From assembly GCF_001936475.1 (NCBI RefSeq), contig NZ_MSPQ01000001.1, positions 558,001 to 622,000 on the forward strand: a DNA stretch of 64,000 bases, given 5' to 3'. The notes beneath the pieces are model-generated. The model ran no database searches, was not told where the DNA came from, and saw nothing but the letters and a program-made list of their open reading frames with translations. This document shows, one piece after another, positions 26,714-36,162 of the stretch. How positions within the stretch are numbered: position 1 is the stretch's first letter; each line of letters starts with the position of its first letter. The position numbers and the translations under genes were made by a program. Source of the DNA: Algoriphagus marinus (GTDB taxonomy: Bacteria; Bacteroidota; Bacteroidia; Cytophagales; Cyclobacteriaceae).

Positions 26714-27259
26714 TTAGTTACCAGCTGGAGGGGTAGGAAGCTTAATGTTTAGCTTCGCAAGTACAAGTTCTGTAAACTTATCTTCCTCTTTGGTGTAAAG
26801 TAATATCGGAGCTTGGCCTGCAGTCTCAGCAAAGATATGTGTGTAGTTGTTTTCAGCAGCCACAGCATTGATCGCGTTCACTACTTTTGTTTGAACTGGC
26901 TCCAAAAGCTCTCCTAACTTTCTTTGATAAGAAACCTGGGCATCTTGCTCATACTTCTGAAGGTCACCTTGGATTTTAGTAAGCTCAGCTTCTTTTGCGG
27001 CTCTAGCCTCGTCAGTCATGCTTTGAGCAGCCTGCTGATAAGTTTGTACTTGGCGCTGAAAATCCGCTGCCTTAGTTTGGATATTGGTTTGTAATTGGGT
27101 CTGGTAGTCTTGGATATCAGCACCGATCTGTTCCATCTCTGGCATCAAGTCCATGATAAACTCCACATTTGTATACCCGATTTTAATTTCTTGCGCCTGA
27201 GCGACAAATCCTGCGCAAAGCATCACCACTGCGGAAAGGATAACTTTTACTTTCATCAT
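26714..27259 (-). CDS. OmpH/Skp-family periplasmic chaperone (second copy)
   Basis: Skp-like chaperones hold unfolded outer-membrane proteins on their way to BamA. The 181-residue protein has a signal peptide (about residues 1-22, ending AQAQ), the N-terminal strand KIGYTNVEFIMDLMPEM, a long glutamine- and alanine-rich coiled coil (about 45-130) that forms the tentacle, and the closing strand segment NYTHIFAETAG. It follows another skp-like gene and bamA in the same direction. Two ATG codons occur in a row at 27259 and 27256. Confidence 0.92.
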   Translation of the reverse strand: MMKVKVILSAVVMLCAGFVAQAQEIKIGYTNVEFIMDLMPEMEQIGADIQDYQTQLQTNIQTKAADFQRQVQTYQQAAQSMTDEARAAKEAELTKIQGDLQKYEQDAQVSYQRKLGELLEPVQTKVVNAINAVAAENNYTHIFAETAGQAPILLYTKEEDKFTELVLAKLNIKLPTPPAGN

Positions 27260-27272
27260 TTTTTGGTTCTTT

Positions 27273-27803
27273 TTATTTGTTGTCTTCTATTCCTAATTCT
27301 TCCAGAACAAATTCCGAATAATCATGCCTTGGGTCTGTATAGATAATGGCAGATGGTTCAGCTGCTTTATCAAACAGGGTAGCTAGATTATTTCTTCTGG
27401 ACACTTTTACTATTGCATCGTAGATTTTGGACTGTAAGGGCTGCATCAGTTCAGCTTGTTTCTGAAAATACTGCCCGTTGATTCCAAAGATCCTGTTGTA
27501 ATATTCCTGTGAGTTTTTCTCTTTCAATTTTATCTGTTCCAGCCTTTGCTGATACATCTCTTCTGTCAATAAAACCTCTTCAGCTTTTAACTGTACGTAG
27601 AGTTCTTTTATCTCTTGGTCCAAATCTTGTGCCTGTTTCCTCCATTCGGCACTGATATTTTCTAACTCTTGCTGAATGACCTTATAATCCGGATGCTTAT
27701 TCAGGATGTACTCTGAATCTATATATCCAAACTTTTGAGCCATTAAATGCTCGCTAGAGCCCATAAGGAGCAGCAAAAATACAATTTTCAATGATTTATT
27801 CAT
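27273..27803 (-). CDS. OmpH/Skp-family periplasmic chaperone (first copy)
   Basis: A second Skp-like protein directly upstream. The frame is open to 27863, but the ATG at 27803 begins a clean signal peptide (MNKSLKIVFLLLLMGSSEHLMAQ), so I take it (176 residues). The mature part has the opening strand FGYIDSEYILNKHPDY, a charged coiled coil (about 40-120) and the closing segment NNLATLFDKAAEPSAIIYTDP. It lies between bamA and the other skp copy. The two copies differ clearly: this one is richer in charged residues, the other in Q and A. Confidence 0.9.
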   Translation of the reverse strand: MNKSLKIVFLLLLMGSSEHLMAQKFGYIDSEYILNKHPDYKVIQQELENISAEWRKQAQDLDQEIKELYVQLKAEEVLLTEEMYQQRLEQIKLKEKNSQEYYNRIFGINGQYFQKQAELMQPLQSKIYDAIVKVSRRNNLATLFDKAAEPSAIIYTDPRHDYSEFVLEELGIEDNK

Positions 27804-27893
27804 GGCTTGAATGCAGTTTCTGAGGGTTATTTCCTTCAAACGGATTGATTCCAGATTTAGCATAAATTAACCATTTAAACCAGAAAGTTTCTA

Positions 27894-30593
27894 CTACCTG
27901 AATTGTTGTCCAATTGTAAAGTGGAATTGAGCTCCACTTGGTCTAAGCTGTCCAGGAATAGCGTCAAATCCATATCCCCAATCAATTCCAAGCAATCCAA
28001 ATGCTGGCATAAAGATTCTAGCTCCCATACCTGCTGACTTTTTCAAATCGTACGGGTTGAAGTCCGCATAAGAACCCCAGTTATTTCCAGCCTCAGCAAA
28101 TGCCAATACGAAAATGGTTGCAGAAGGATTTGGTGAAACCAAATATCTAACCTCCATCACATACTTATTATAGACAATACCTCCATAAGGATCAGGGTCA
28201 GCAGTTCCTCTAGTATCCCTACCTGGAGTGATCGATTGGTTTTCGTATCCTCTTAGACCGATGATTTCCTGGCCCAAAGCAAAGTTGTTAAAGGTCATTC
28301 CGTCCCCACCCATTACAAATCGTTCCAAAGGAATAATTCCAATCTTATTACCATATGAGCCTAAGAAGCCCATATGTGCTCTTGCACTTGCCACTAGTTT
28401 GGTGGACCCAAAGAGTGGGGTATAAATAGATGCATCAAACATCCACTTGTGGTATTCCAGCCACTTGTATTTCTCCTCATCTGGTGATTCTCGATCTATA
28501 TTTTTATTCAATGAAGAATAAGGAGGAGTCGCTGAGATGGCAAGCATGATATTGGATCCGAATCTAGGATAGATAGGGTTATCCACGTTGTTTCTTGCAA
28601 TCGTTGTATTTAAGGTGATACTGTTGGAAGTACCGGTCGGATAGCTCAGTCCAAAGGAAGTTCCGAACTGGTCAAATTCATAGACTTGGAACTGCAGGGA
28701 ATTACTGACACTGAAATAATCATCCGGCCAAGTTACTCGTTTGGCCAAACCAAGTGTTACCCCTGTGATTTTAAAGAACCCAAGTTCATTACCAAAATTA
28801 GCTTGATTAAAGAAATCAACTTGACGCTGTACCGAGTGATTAAATGCAAAGCTTAATGCATTAGGTTTTTTACCTCCAAACCAAGGCTCAGTAAGAGAAA
28901 CAGAATAATTTTGGAAAGACCTACCATTAGCCTGTACTCTCAAAGATAGCTTTTGTCCGTCACCTACCGGTAGTGGATCCCACTTGTCGAAATCACCAAT
29001 GTTTTTGATTGAGAAGTTATTAAAGGACAAGCCAACAGTTCCCACAAATCCATAGAATCCTCCCCATCCACCGGATAGCTCAATTTGATCATTTGGCCGC
29101 TCTTCGAGTTCAAAAGTGATATCTACAGTAGCAGCTTCAAAATTTGGTCTAAGATCTGGATTGATTTTTTCCGGGTCAAAATAGCCCAACTGGGAAAGTT
29201 CTCGAATCGTTCGGACTAAAAGCGCCCGGTTAAATTTTTGGCCCGGTAAAATTCGGATTTCTCGCATCACCACGTGATCAGATGTCCGTTCATTGCCTTT
29301 AATATTGACGCTGTTTACGGTTACCTGCGGTCCTTCGAAAATTCTCATTTCGAGGTCAATCGAATCACCAGAAACATTGATTTCTACTGGGTCAATGTTG
29401 AAAAATAGATATCCGTTGTCTTGATAAAGTGAACTGACATCATCTCCTTTAGCCGGATCATAATTCAGACGTTTATCCAGCTTTTCCTTATCGTAAACAT
29501 CGCCTTTCTTAATACCCAACTTAGTAAGTAAAACTTGATCAGGGTGAATAAAATTACCGTTGAAAGTGATATTTCGATAATAGTATTTTCTGCCTTCCTC
29601 TAGGGCAATATCAATGTTGATTTTATCCTGACCATAGTCATAGATAGAATCAGCTACAATCTTGGCATCTCTAAAACCCCTACTTTGGTAGAAATTGATA
29701 ATATTATCCTTATCATTTCGATATTCTTTAGGAATGTATTTGGAACCGCTGAAGAAGTTGAGCTTGAAATTTTTATTGATATAATTTTTTGCATCTTCAG
29801 ATGAAGCACTGTCAGTGTAGAATAGTGTATTTTTTACATCTGCAGGAGTGGCAGATTCTAATCTTGTGTAGGCATCTTTAAAGATGCTTACTCTAGCGTG
29901 CTCTTTGGTCTTTTTTAATTTGCCTTTAAGTTTAGAATCCGCAATTTCATTATTGCCATAAAAATCAATTTCGTTGATTCGGACTTTCGAATTCTGGGCT
30001 ACGTCAAATCGTAGTTTTACAGAGTTTGGTAGGGTTGTATCTCGCTCTTGAATGATTTTGACTTCTGAGTTTAGAAAGCCCTTATCGATGTAGTATTTCT
30101 CGATATTTCGTTTCGCATTATTTAAGACGTCATCACGAACTACCCTGCCTCGGATATTTACTTTGTCCCTAAGTTCACTTTCCTGAGTTTTGTTCATGCC
30201 CGAAAATTCCACTCTTGAGAATCTTGGTCGCTCAGTTAAATCCAATAGAAGGTAAATATCTTCCCCTTCGATTTTAGTAACTAGAATTTTCACATCTCCA
30301 ATTATTCCCTGTCCCCATAGCTTTTTCAAAGCATTGGAAATCGCATCTCCAGGCACTTCAATACGATCATCTACCTTCAGTCCGGAAAGAGATAGAATGG
30401 CAATTTCATCGAGTGTGGAAAGGCCTACTGCCTTTATTTCTGCAATTCTGTAAGTTTCGGGCTTTGCATAGTTTAGCTCCAAAATATCTATTGGCTTGCT
30501 CGAGGCATAGCGACTTTGACCCAAACGTATTTGTGCCATTGCTGAACTTGCCCAAATCAGACAAAACAGAATAAGTAAACTTCTTTTCATCAA
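27894..30593 (-). CDS. bamA: Outer membrane protein assembly factor BamA
   Basis: BamA inserts beta-barrel proteins into the outer membrane. The 899-residue protein has a signal peptide (about 1-20), a run of POTRA domains over about residues 50-490 and a C-terminal Omp85 barrel (about 500-899). The lid-loop signature appears as GLRGYE, and the chain ends with an aromatic-rich last strand FHFTIGQQFR. It is longer than the E. coli protein (810) mainly through an insertion in the POTRA region (around residues 230-300), as in other Bacteroidota. It is placed between uppS and two skp genes. Confidence 0.96.
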   Translation of the reverse strand: MMKRSLLILFCLIWASSAMAQIRLGQSRYASSKPIDILELNYAKPETYRIAEIKAVGLSTLDEIAILSLSGLKVDDRIEVPGDAISNALKKLWGQGIIGDVKILVTKIEGEDIYLLLDLTERPRFSRVEFSGMNKTQESELRDKVNIRGRVVRDDVLNNAKRNIEKYYIDKGFLNSEVKIIQERDTTLPNSVKLRFDVAQNSKVRINEIDFYGNNEIADSKLKGKLKKTKEHARVSIFKDAYTRLESATPADVKNTLFYTDSASSEDAKNYINKNFKLNFFSGSKYIPKEYRNDKDNIINFYQSRGFRDAKIVADSIYDYGQDKINIDIALEEGRKYYYRNITFNGNFIHPDQVLLTKLGIKKGDVYDKEKLDKRLNYDPAKGDDVSSLYQDNGYLFFNIDPVEINVSGDSIDLEMRIFEGPQVTVNSVNIKGNERTSDHVVMREIRILPGQKFNRALLVRTIRELSQLGYFDPEKINPDLRPNFEAATVDITFELEERPNDQIELSGGWGGFYGFVGTVGLSFNNFSIKNIGDFDKWDPLPVGDGQKLSLRVQANGRSFQNYSVSLTEPWFGGKKPNALSFAFNHSVQRQVDFFNQANFGNELGFFKITGVTLGLAKRVTWPDDYFSVSNSLQFQVYEFDQFGTSFGLSYPTGTSNSITLNTTIARNNVDNPIYPRFGSNIMLAISATPPYSSLNKNIDRESPDEEKYKWLEYHKWMFDASIYTPLFGSTKLVASARAHMGFLGSYGNKIGIIPLERFVMGGDGMTFNNFALGQEIIGLRGYENQSITPGRDTRGTADPDPYGGIVYNKYVMEVRYLVSPNPSATIFVLAFAEAGNNWGSYADFNPYDLKKSAGMGARIFMPAFGLLGIDWGYGFDAIPGQLRPSGAQFHFTIGQQFR

Positions 30594-30597
30594 TTAC

Positions 30598-31335
30598 TTA
30601 AGATTTAACTTGCTCACCTGTCATTCCAAATCTCCTTTCCCTTGATTGGAAATCGGAGACTGCGGCATTGAGGTGCTCTTTTCTAAAATCTGGCCATAAT
30701 ACCGGGCTAAAATATAGCTCCGTATACGCCAGTTGCCAAAGTAGGAAATTGCTTAATCTGAATTCTCCACTGGTCCGGATCATTAGTTCAGGATCAGGGA
30801 TGCCTGCGGTATCCAGGTGATCGGCCATCACTTGTTGGGTAATTTCCGATGGTTTCAATTTCCCTTCTGAGATTTTTTGAGCAATGCGCTTTGTTGCTTG
30901 AGTGAGTTCCCATTGGCCACTGTAACTGAGAGCCAATATTACCTGAAGTCCAGTATTTGTGGAGGTAGTCTCTTTTGCCTCCTTCAATTTGGAATAAGCA
31001 GAAGGTGGAAGACTGTCTACATCACCAATAGATAGGAGTCGGATGTTATTTTTCATCATCATCGGAACTTCATCAGTAATGGTTTTTACCAACAATTCCA
31101 TCAGTCCATTAATTTCATCTTGAGGACGAGACCAATTTTCTGTAGAAAATGAAAATAGGGTAAGGTATTCTACTCCAAGGTCTTCCGCACCTTCAATCGC
31201 ATCCTTCACTGCTTGAATCGCATGTCTGTGACCAAAAATCCGCATGGCGCCTTTTTTCTTAGCCCATCGGCCATTGCCATCCATGATAATCGCGATATGT
31301 CGGGGGATTCTGTTACGGTCTTTTGTTTCCTTCAT
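30598..31335 (-). CDS. uppS: Isoprenyl transferase (undecaprenyl diphosphate synthase)
   Basis: UppS makes the C55 lipid carrier used for peptidoglycan and other wall polymers, adding isopentenyl units to farnesyl diphosphate. The 245-residue cis-prenyltransferase has the catalytic opening IAIIMDGNGRWAKK with Asp19, the FSTENW segment, and the C-terminal substrate motif DPELMIRTSGEFRLSNFLLWQ with the RxSxE-type residues. It is four bases before bamA, on the same strand. Confidence 0.96.
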   Translation of the reverse strand: MKETKDRNRIPRHIAIIMDGNGRWAKKKGAMRIFGHRHAIQAVKDAIEGAEDLGVEYLTLFSFSTENWSRPQDEINGLMELLVKTITDEVPMMMKNNIRLLSIGDVDSLPPSAYSKLKEAKETTSTNTGLQVILALSYSGQWELTQATKRIAQKISEGKLKPSEITQQVMADHLDTAGIPDPELMIRTSGEFRLSNFLLWQLAYTELYFSPVLWPDFRKEHLNAAVSDFQSRERRFGMTGEQVKS

Positions 31336-31419
31336 TCCAGTCGTTTCCGAAAGCCTACATTTTTTGGAGGTACAAAAATGCTATTTCTTTTTCAATAATC
31401 TACCCTAGGGTTCAATTAA

Positions 31420-32169
31420 TTAATAAGCATAGCACCTTGTAGTCGCGAAAGTGTAACTAATCGTAACACCAAAGAAGTAATACCAATCCTTATCGTTTGG
31501 ATTTCCAAAGTTGATCCCATAGGGTTCAGCTTGATTTGAGGGATTTACAAACCTCGGAATTGGTGGCTGTTTACTGTCAATTTTATCCAAGTAATCAGTT
31601 AAAGTAGGTCTAAAACCGATTTCAGATGCCAAAGTCCAACGATCATTGAGTCTGTATTTTACTCCACCTCCAAAAGGTAAGGTAAATGTTCCCAATGAAT
31701 ATTTTGTGGATTTATTGAAAGTAAACGTATTTCCTTTTGCTGTAAAGAAGGAATAGCCAATACCAAAGAAAGCATATGGGGAAAATCTGAATTCAGAACC
31801 AGTTCTCAGAAAGTCAAGAAAATTAAATTCCATCACTGCAGATCCTTCAATTATCCCTCCTCGGAATCGAGCATCTCTTACCCGAGCCAATCGATCTATT
31901 GGTTTAATGCTATCCGCTGCCTGTAGTATCCCGGAACTAATCCCCACTCTAAGCGTCCAAACATTGTCAAAATTTCTCTTGCCAAACAACGTGACTTGGG
32001 GTCCTAATTGGCCCAGGTCAATTTTTCTGATTATATCTCCGGAATAAGCCGCTACGCCTATTCCTCCTCCCAGTTCATATTCCTGAGCTTTTAACTCTTG
32101 AGATAAACTCAAAAGTAATAGACTGAAGATGAATAAGTGATTGAAAATCTGAAAATTGACCTTTTTCAA
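31420..32169 (-). CDS. DUF6089-type outer-membrane beta-barrel protein
   Basis: A 249-residue exported protein with a signal peptide (about residues 1-28, ending LKAQ) and an eight-strand-like barrel: GGGIGVAAYSGDI, YAFFGIGYSFF, LPFGGGVKYRLNDRWTLASEIGFRPT. The conserved DYLDKIDS-like segment and the position directly upstream of uppS-bamA are those of the DUF6089 family of Bacteroidota, whose function is unknown. Tight linkage to bamA suggests a role in outer-membrane building, but this is inference. The 84 bases before uppS show no terminator. Confidence 0.82.
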   Translation of the reverse strand: MKKVNFQIFNHLFIFSLLLLSLSQELKAQEYELGGGIGVAAYSGDIIRKIDLGQLGPQVTLFGKRNFDNVWTLRVGISSGILQAADSIKPIDRLARVRDARFRGGIIEGSAVMEFNFLDFLRTGSEFRFSPYAFFGIGYSFFTAKGNTFTFNKSTKYSLGTFTLPFGGGVKYRLNDRWTLASEIGFRPTLTDYLDKIDSKQPPIPRFVNPSNQAEPYGINFGNPNDKDWYYFFGVTISYTFATTRCYAY

Positions 32170-32274
32170 GACGATGCAAGTTATGAAGTACCTAACGTAT
32201 AAAAAACGACTTCTCGTATTTAACGGGTTAATAATTGTTAAGCCAAAATTGAGATAATTTTCCCGAAAAGAAAA

Positions 32275-33150
32275 TCAATTCCTCATATCGAAGCCCCAAT
32301 TCAGTTTCTGACGAAGCGTATCGAAGAAATGATAATTTGGGAGTTTTACCAGCTTTGCTTCAAATACTTCCTTTTTGACAGAAAGTTTTACTTCTGAGGA
32401 TACAGAGGTCGATCTAGAATCCAAAGAGATTAGAAATTTCTCTGTTCTTCCTTCAATTCTAAAGCTTATTTCACTTTCATCAGAGACGATAATTGGCCTT
32501 ACATTTAAGTTGTGCGGACTTACTGGGGTGATTACTAGATTTTTTGCTTCAGGGGAAATTAAAGGTCCACCGCAACTTAGAGAGTATCCTGTTGAACCGG
32601 TTGGTGTGGCAACAATCAATCCGTCTGCCCAATAGCTGTTCAAATATTTTCCATCAATGTATGTATGAACTGTAATCATTGAAGAGGTATCTCGCTTATG
32701 AATGGTGAATTCATTTAGCGCAAAATTTAATCCATTGAAAAGCTTTTTATTTTGCTGAAGGGAAATCAGTGCTCTAGATTCAATTTGATAGTTATGATCT
32801 GCCAGGTGTCCTATTGCCTGGTCGATTGAATCTGTGGCAACTGTAGCTAAAAAGCCCATTCTACCTGTATTAAGACCCAAAATAGGAATTTCTAAATTTC
32901 CAACTTGGCATACTGCATCCAGTAGAGTCCCATCGCCTCCGATGGAAATCATGAAATCCATCTTTGCCATTTCCTCCTTGTTCTCAAGAACCCAATAGGG
33001 GGATACTAAATCCGAATGTGCTCTGATTTGTTTGTCAAATTGTTTAGTGACGAAGATTTCAAAATTATGCTTGGCTAAAGCTAGGAAGAGTGATTTGACC
33101 TCCAAAAAAAACTCCTTTTTCAAAGCCAAGCCATGAAGGGCGACTTTCAT
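32275..33150 (-). CDS. nadK: NAD kinase
   Basis: NadK phosphorylates NAD to NADP. The 291-residue protein has the diagnostic GGDGT at residues 71-75, then NTGRMGFL, the NE-containing segment ALNEFTIH and the ATP/NAD-binding TPTGSTGYSLSCGGP motif. Length is normal. The gene starts 4 bases after the CBS-domain gene, so the two are co-transcribed. A PF-type regulatory extension is not present. Confidence 0.96.
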   Translation of the reverse strand: MKVALHGLALKKEFFLEVKSLFLALAKHNFEIFVTKQFDKQIRAHSDLVSPYWVLENKEEMAKMDFMISIGGDGTLLDAVCQVGNLEIPILGLNTGRMGFLATVATDSIDQAIGHLADHNYQIESRALISLQQNKKLFNGLNFALNEFTIHKRDTSSMITVHTYIDGKYLNSYWADGLIVATPTGSTGYSLSCGGPLISPEAKNLVITPVSPHNLNVRPIIVSDESEISFRIEGRTEKFLISLDSRSTSVSSEVKLSVKKEVFEAKLVKLPNYHFFDTLRQKLNWGFDMRN

Positions 33151-33153
33151 AAT

Positions 33154-33819
33154 TTAAATATCTAAAAATCTAAGCAAGTTTCCGATACGATCCTCTTCAC
33201 TGCTTGCCTCCTCGACTTCTTGGTATTGGTCCAGAATCCTATATCCAAATCTTTCTAAAGTGGCTTTAATATGGCGAAGTTCTGGCTTGTCGATTTTAAG
33301 GGTCAACTTGATTTTATTATTATCCAGTGGATCTGTTGAAATAAAAGAACTGAGAACTTTTCCATTTTCACTTTCAATGATTCTGGAGATTTCTGCCAGG
33401 CTGTATTCATTCATATTCATGGACAAAATCATCACGCTGCCATGGGATTGAATGGATAGGCTTTCTGCGAAAGCAGAAATTGAATCCTCCATGGTCACCA
33501 CTCCGAGGTAGGTAGAATTTCTGTCCAAAATAGCGACTAAATTAGAGTGATGCTCTGAACTCACCCTAAGCACATCATAAATATGCTGATCAGCAAAAAC
33601 CCAGCAACCGGAATTTTCTAAAGTCAGTTCTGAAATTAGAGTTTCCGGATTGTTCAAGTCAAAAATCAAGTCTCCATTTACCAGTCCCACGAAAACCCCA
33701 TTGTCAACCACCGGTAGATTGTTGATTCGGATTTCTTCCATCCAAGACAAGGCCTTGCCAGTTTTGTCGCTTAGCTTTAATGGGGGAATGAGATTGTTTA
33801 TGAATTCGTATGCTTGCAT
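33154..33819 (-). CDS. CBS-domain protein
   Basis: A 221-residue cytoplasmic protein with two CBS domains (about residues 1-60 and 70-130), which usually sense adenine nucleotides, and a C-terminal ACT-like segment (about 140-205: IKLTLKIDKPELRHIKATLERFGYRI). No enzyme domain is attached. It is four bases upstream of nadK, so a nucleotide-sensing role linked to NADP supply is possible, though this is inference. The C terminus is acidic. Confidence 0.85.
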   Translation of the reverse strand: MQAYEFINNLIPPLKLSDKTGKALSWMEEIRINNLPVVDNGVFVGLVNGDLIFDLNNPETLISELTLENSGCWVFADQHIYDVLRVSSEHHSNLVAILDRNSTYLGVVTMEDSISAFAESLSIQSHGSVMILSMNMNEYSLAEISRIIESENGKVLSSFISTDPLDNNKIKLTLKIDKPELRHIKATLERFGYRILDQYQEVEEASSEEDRIGNLLRFLDI

Positions 33820-33913
33820 TTAAGAGAAAGATAGGGAATGATTTCAGATTTTAAAACGCTAGAATTCGGTTTCTTGTTCCAATTGCCGAATCTGAGGGGT
33901 TTTTGTTCGCCTT

Positions 33914-35110
33914 TTAAAAGAAGAAATTGTAACCTACTCCTAGTATAATTCCACCTGCAATTATCGCTGGAGAAGATATTTTGGTGAATTGCAACAACAG
34001 ATAGGTACCCAAAATGAAAAATATGTTGATACCGTTAGCCTCAAGCGGTTCGAATAGTAAATAGGCAGCCGAGATCAGCATTCCACATGATACCGCATTG
34101 ATTCCTTCCAAGGCTGCTCGAACTGGACGATATTTTTTTAACTGATCCCAAAATCGAATGACAAAGAAAATCAGAAAAATTCCAGGCAGAAAAATCCCTG
34201 CTGCAGCAATAAGTCCCCCGGCAAAGAAGCCAGCAGTGCCGAATTCTCTCATCGATAGCGCTCCTACGAATGAGGAAATACTAAAGGTAGGTCCAGGAAT
34301 AGCTTGCGAAATGGCATATCCTGTCAAGAACTCTTCAGAACTTAAGAAATGTTTGAAGTCGACGAACTCAGTGTATAAATATGGAACCAATACTTGTCCT
34401 CCTCCAAAAATCAAACTTCCGTTTCTGTAGAAATTTTCAAAGAGTAGGATAGACTGATCCTTAGTAAGTGCACCTAAAATCGCTGCCAAAGCTAATGTCC
34501 CTGCCCAGAGATAGAAATTGGACCATTCTATTTTTAGTGGCGCATCCTTCTCCAATTTGGGTTGCTTCTTATATTTGATCGAGGTACTTAATCCACCTGC
34601 GATCAACAATAACGGGAAGATGTATGGGGAATTGTAGAAGAAAGAAATAAAGGTCGATATTAGAACTAGAACCATCGCCTCTGTTGTCTGAACCATTTTC
34701 CCGATGGTTTTTTGCGCAGCAAAAATTATAAATCCTATTGCCATAGGCTGTATAAAGCGCGCAAAATTCAAAGCTCCAGGGGTATTTTCTTGCAGAAAGA
34801 AAATCAAAATAGCTGCAAAAATCATAAACAAGGTTGCAGGAAGAATCCAAACAATCAATGCTAGATAAGCTAAGTTTGGTCCACCCACCCGAAAGCCAAT
34901 AGCTGATATCAACTGAGTTGAAGAAGGGCCTGGGAGCATATTACATAGTGCATTTAGCTCCCAAAGTTCTTCTTCAGAGATATAAACCCTTTGTTTGACC
35001 ATTCGCTCTAAGAGCATCGCCAAAAATGCTTGAGGTCCTCCAAATGCTGTCAAGCTGAGTATCAGGGTGTCTTTCAGGAAAAGGTAATAACGAACCCGCT
35101 TGACAGACAT
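33914..35110 (-). CDS. chrA: Chromate transporter family protein (ChrA, two-domain)
   Basis: ChrA proteins export chromate using the proton gradient. The 398-residue protein has two homologous halves, each with the CHR signature: FGGPQAFLAMLLERMV and the LPGPSSTQL segment in the first, and FGGGQVLVPYLYTEFV with QAIPGPTFS in the second. About ten membrane segments are present. Long-chain ChrA is the usual form. It overlaps nothing, but sits four bases after the oxygenase gene on the same strand. Whether chromate or another oxyanion is the true substrate is unknown. Confidence 0.92.
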   Translation of the reverse strand: MSVKRVRYYLFLKDTLILSLTAFGGPQAFLAMLLERMVKQRVYISEEELWELNALCNMLPGPSSTQLISAIGFRVGGPNLAYLALIVWILPATLFMIFAAILIFFLQENTPGALNFARFIQPMAIGFIIFAAQKTIGKMVQTTEAMVLVLISTFISFFYNSPYIFPLLLIAGGLSTSIKYKKQPKLEKDAPLKIEWSNFYLWAGTLALAAILGALTKDQSILLFENFYRNGSLIFGGGQVLVPYLYTEFVDFKHFLSSEEFLTGYAISQAIPGPTFSISSFVGALSMREFGTAGFFAGGLIAAAGIFLPGIFLIFFVIRFWDQLKKYRPVRAALEGINAVSCGMLISAAYLLFEPLEANGINIFFILGTYLLLQFTKISSPAIIAGGIILGVGYNFFF

Positions 35111-35113
35111 TTC

Positions 35114-36091
35114 TTATTTTTTTAGACCTAATTCACGAAGTCTCTCGTCAAGAAATTCTCCCGCAGTAATGTCTTCGAATTGCTTTGGATTCTGAGCAGT
35201 CACACAGCTCTCAAGGCAAGTCAAGTCCATCTCAGACCTAGGATGCATAAAGAATGGAATCGAATATCGACTAGAATTCATCTTTTCTCTAGGCGGATTA
35301 ACTACTCGGTGAATCGTTGATTTTAGTTTTTTATTTGTCAGACGCTCTAGCATGTCTCCCACATTTACTACCAGCTGATCAGGAAGCGCAGTAATTGGAA
35401 TCCACTTGCCATCTCTTCGAAGTACCTGGAGTCCATCAGCACTGGCTCCCATAAGAAGTGTAATCAAATTAATGTCTCCATGCTCAGCAGCTCGAACAGC
35501 ATCAGCAGGAACTTCATCCGGGTTTTCGATAGGGAAGTAATGTATCTGTCTCAGGATCGAGTTTCCGTAGGCTACCTTGTCTTCAAAATAATCTTCTTCC
35601 AAATCCAATGAAAGTGCAATTGCCCGCAACATGGCTTTACCTGCATTTTCTAAAGTCCGATAGGCTTCATTGGCATCATTTTTAAATCCAGAGATCTCCG
35701 AAGGCCAAACGTTTTCAGGATATTCAACTTTTATAGGATCTGAATCAGGAATGTTGGAAAGTTCTTGACCCACATGGTAAAATTCTTTTAAATCACCAGT
35801 ATTTCGCCCTTTTGCATGTTCTTTACCCTTTCCAGTATAACCTCTTTGAAAACCAATTTCCGGTTTTTCATATTTTGCTTTTATCTCATCTGGGAGTGAA
35901 AAAAAGTCTTTAATCGAGCCATAAAGACGATCCTGAAGGTCCTGAGATAGTCCATGGTTTTTGATGGCTACGAAACCAATGTTTTGGTATGCCTCAGCAA
36001 GTTTAGCGACAAAGGCCGCTTTTTGACTTGCAGAGCCACTTGTAAAGTCTGCTAAATCGAGGCTTGGGATTTCCTCAAATAAGATGTCCAT
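35114..36091 (-). CDS. 2-oxoglutarate-Fe(II) oxygenase, isopenicillin N synthase-like
   Basis: A 325-residue soluble non-heme iron oxygenase. The N-terminal DIOX_N domain contains YQNIGFVAIKNHGL, and the catalytic domain carries the iron triad in EHGDINLITLL (His-x-Asp) and STIHRVVNPP (second His). The 2-oxoglutarate-binding SRYS (R-x-S) follows. The frame is open to 36118, but the ATG at 36091 (MDILFEEIPSLDL) matches the family N terminus better. The nearest known relatives act on small molecules; the substrate here is unknown. It is co-directional with chrA, 4 bases apart, with no obvious functional link. Confidence 0.88.
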   Translation of the reverse strand: MDILFEEIPSLDLADFTSGSASQKAAFVAKLAEAYQNIGFVAIKNHGLSQDLQDRLYGSIKDFFSLPDEIKAKYEKPEIGFQRGYTGKGKEHAKGRNTGDLKEFYHVGQELSNIPDSDPIKVEYPENVWPSEISGFKNDANEAYRTLENAGKAMLRAIALSLDLEEDYFEDKVAYGNSILRQIHYFPIENPDEVPADAVRAAEHGDINLITLLMGASADGLQVLRRDGKWIPITALPDQLVVNVGDMLERLTNKKLKSTIHRVVNPPREKMNSSRYSIPFFMHPRSEMDLTCLESCVTAQNPKQFEDITAGEFLDERLRELGLKK

Positions 36092-36162
36092 GAGTTTGCT
36101 TTTTAATTGAAGAGCCAAATTTATCTTTAAATTAAATATCTTTATTCCAAATCGCCTCCCTC

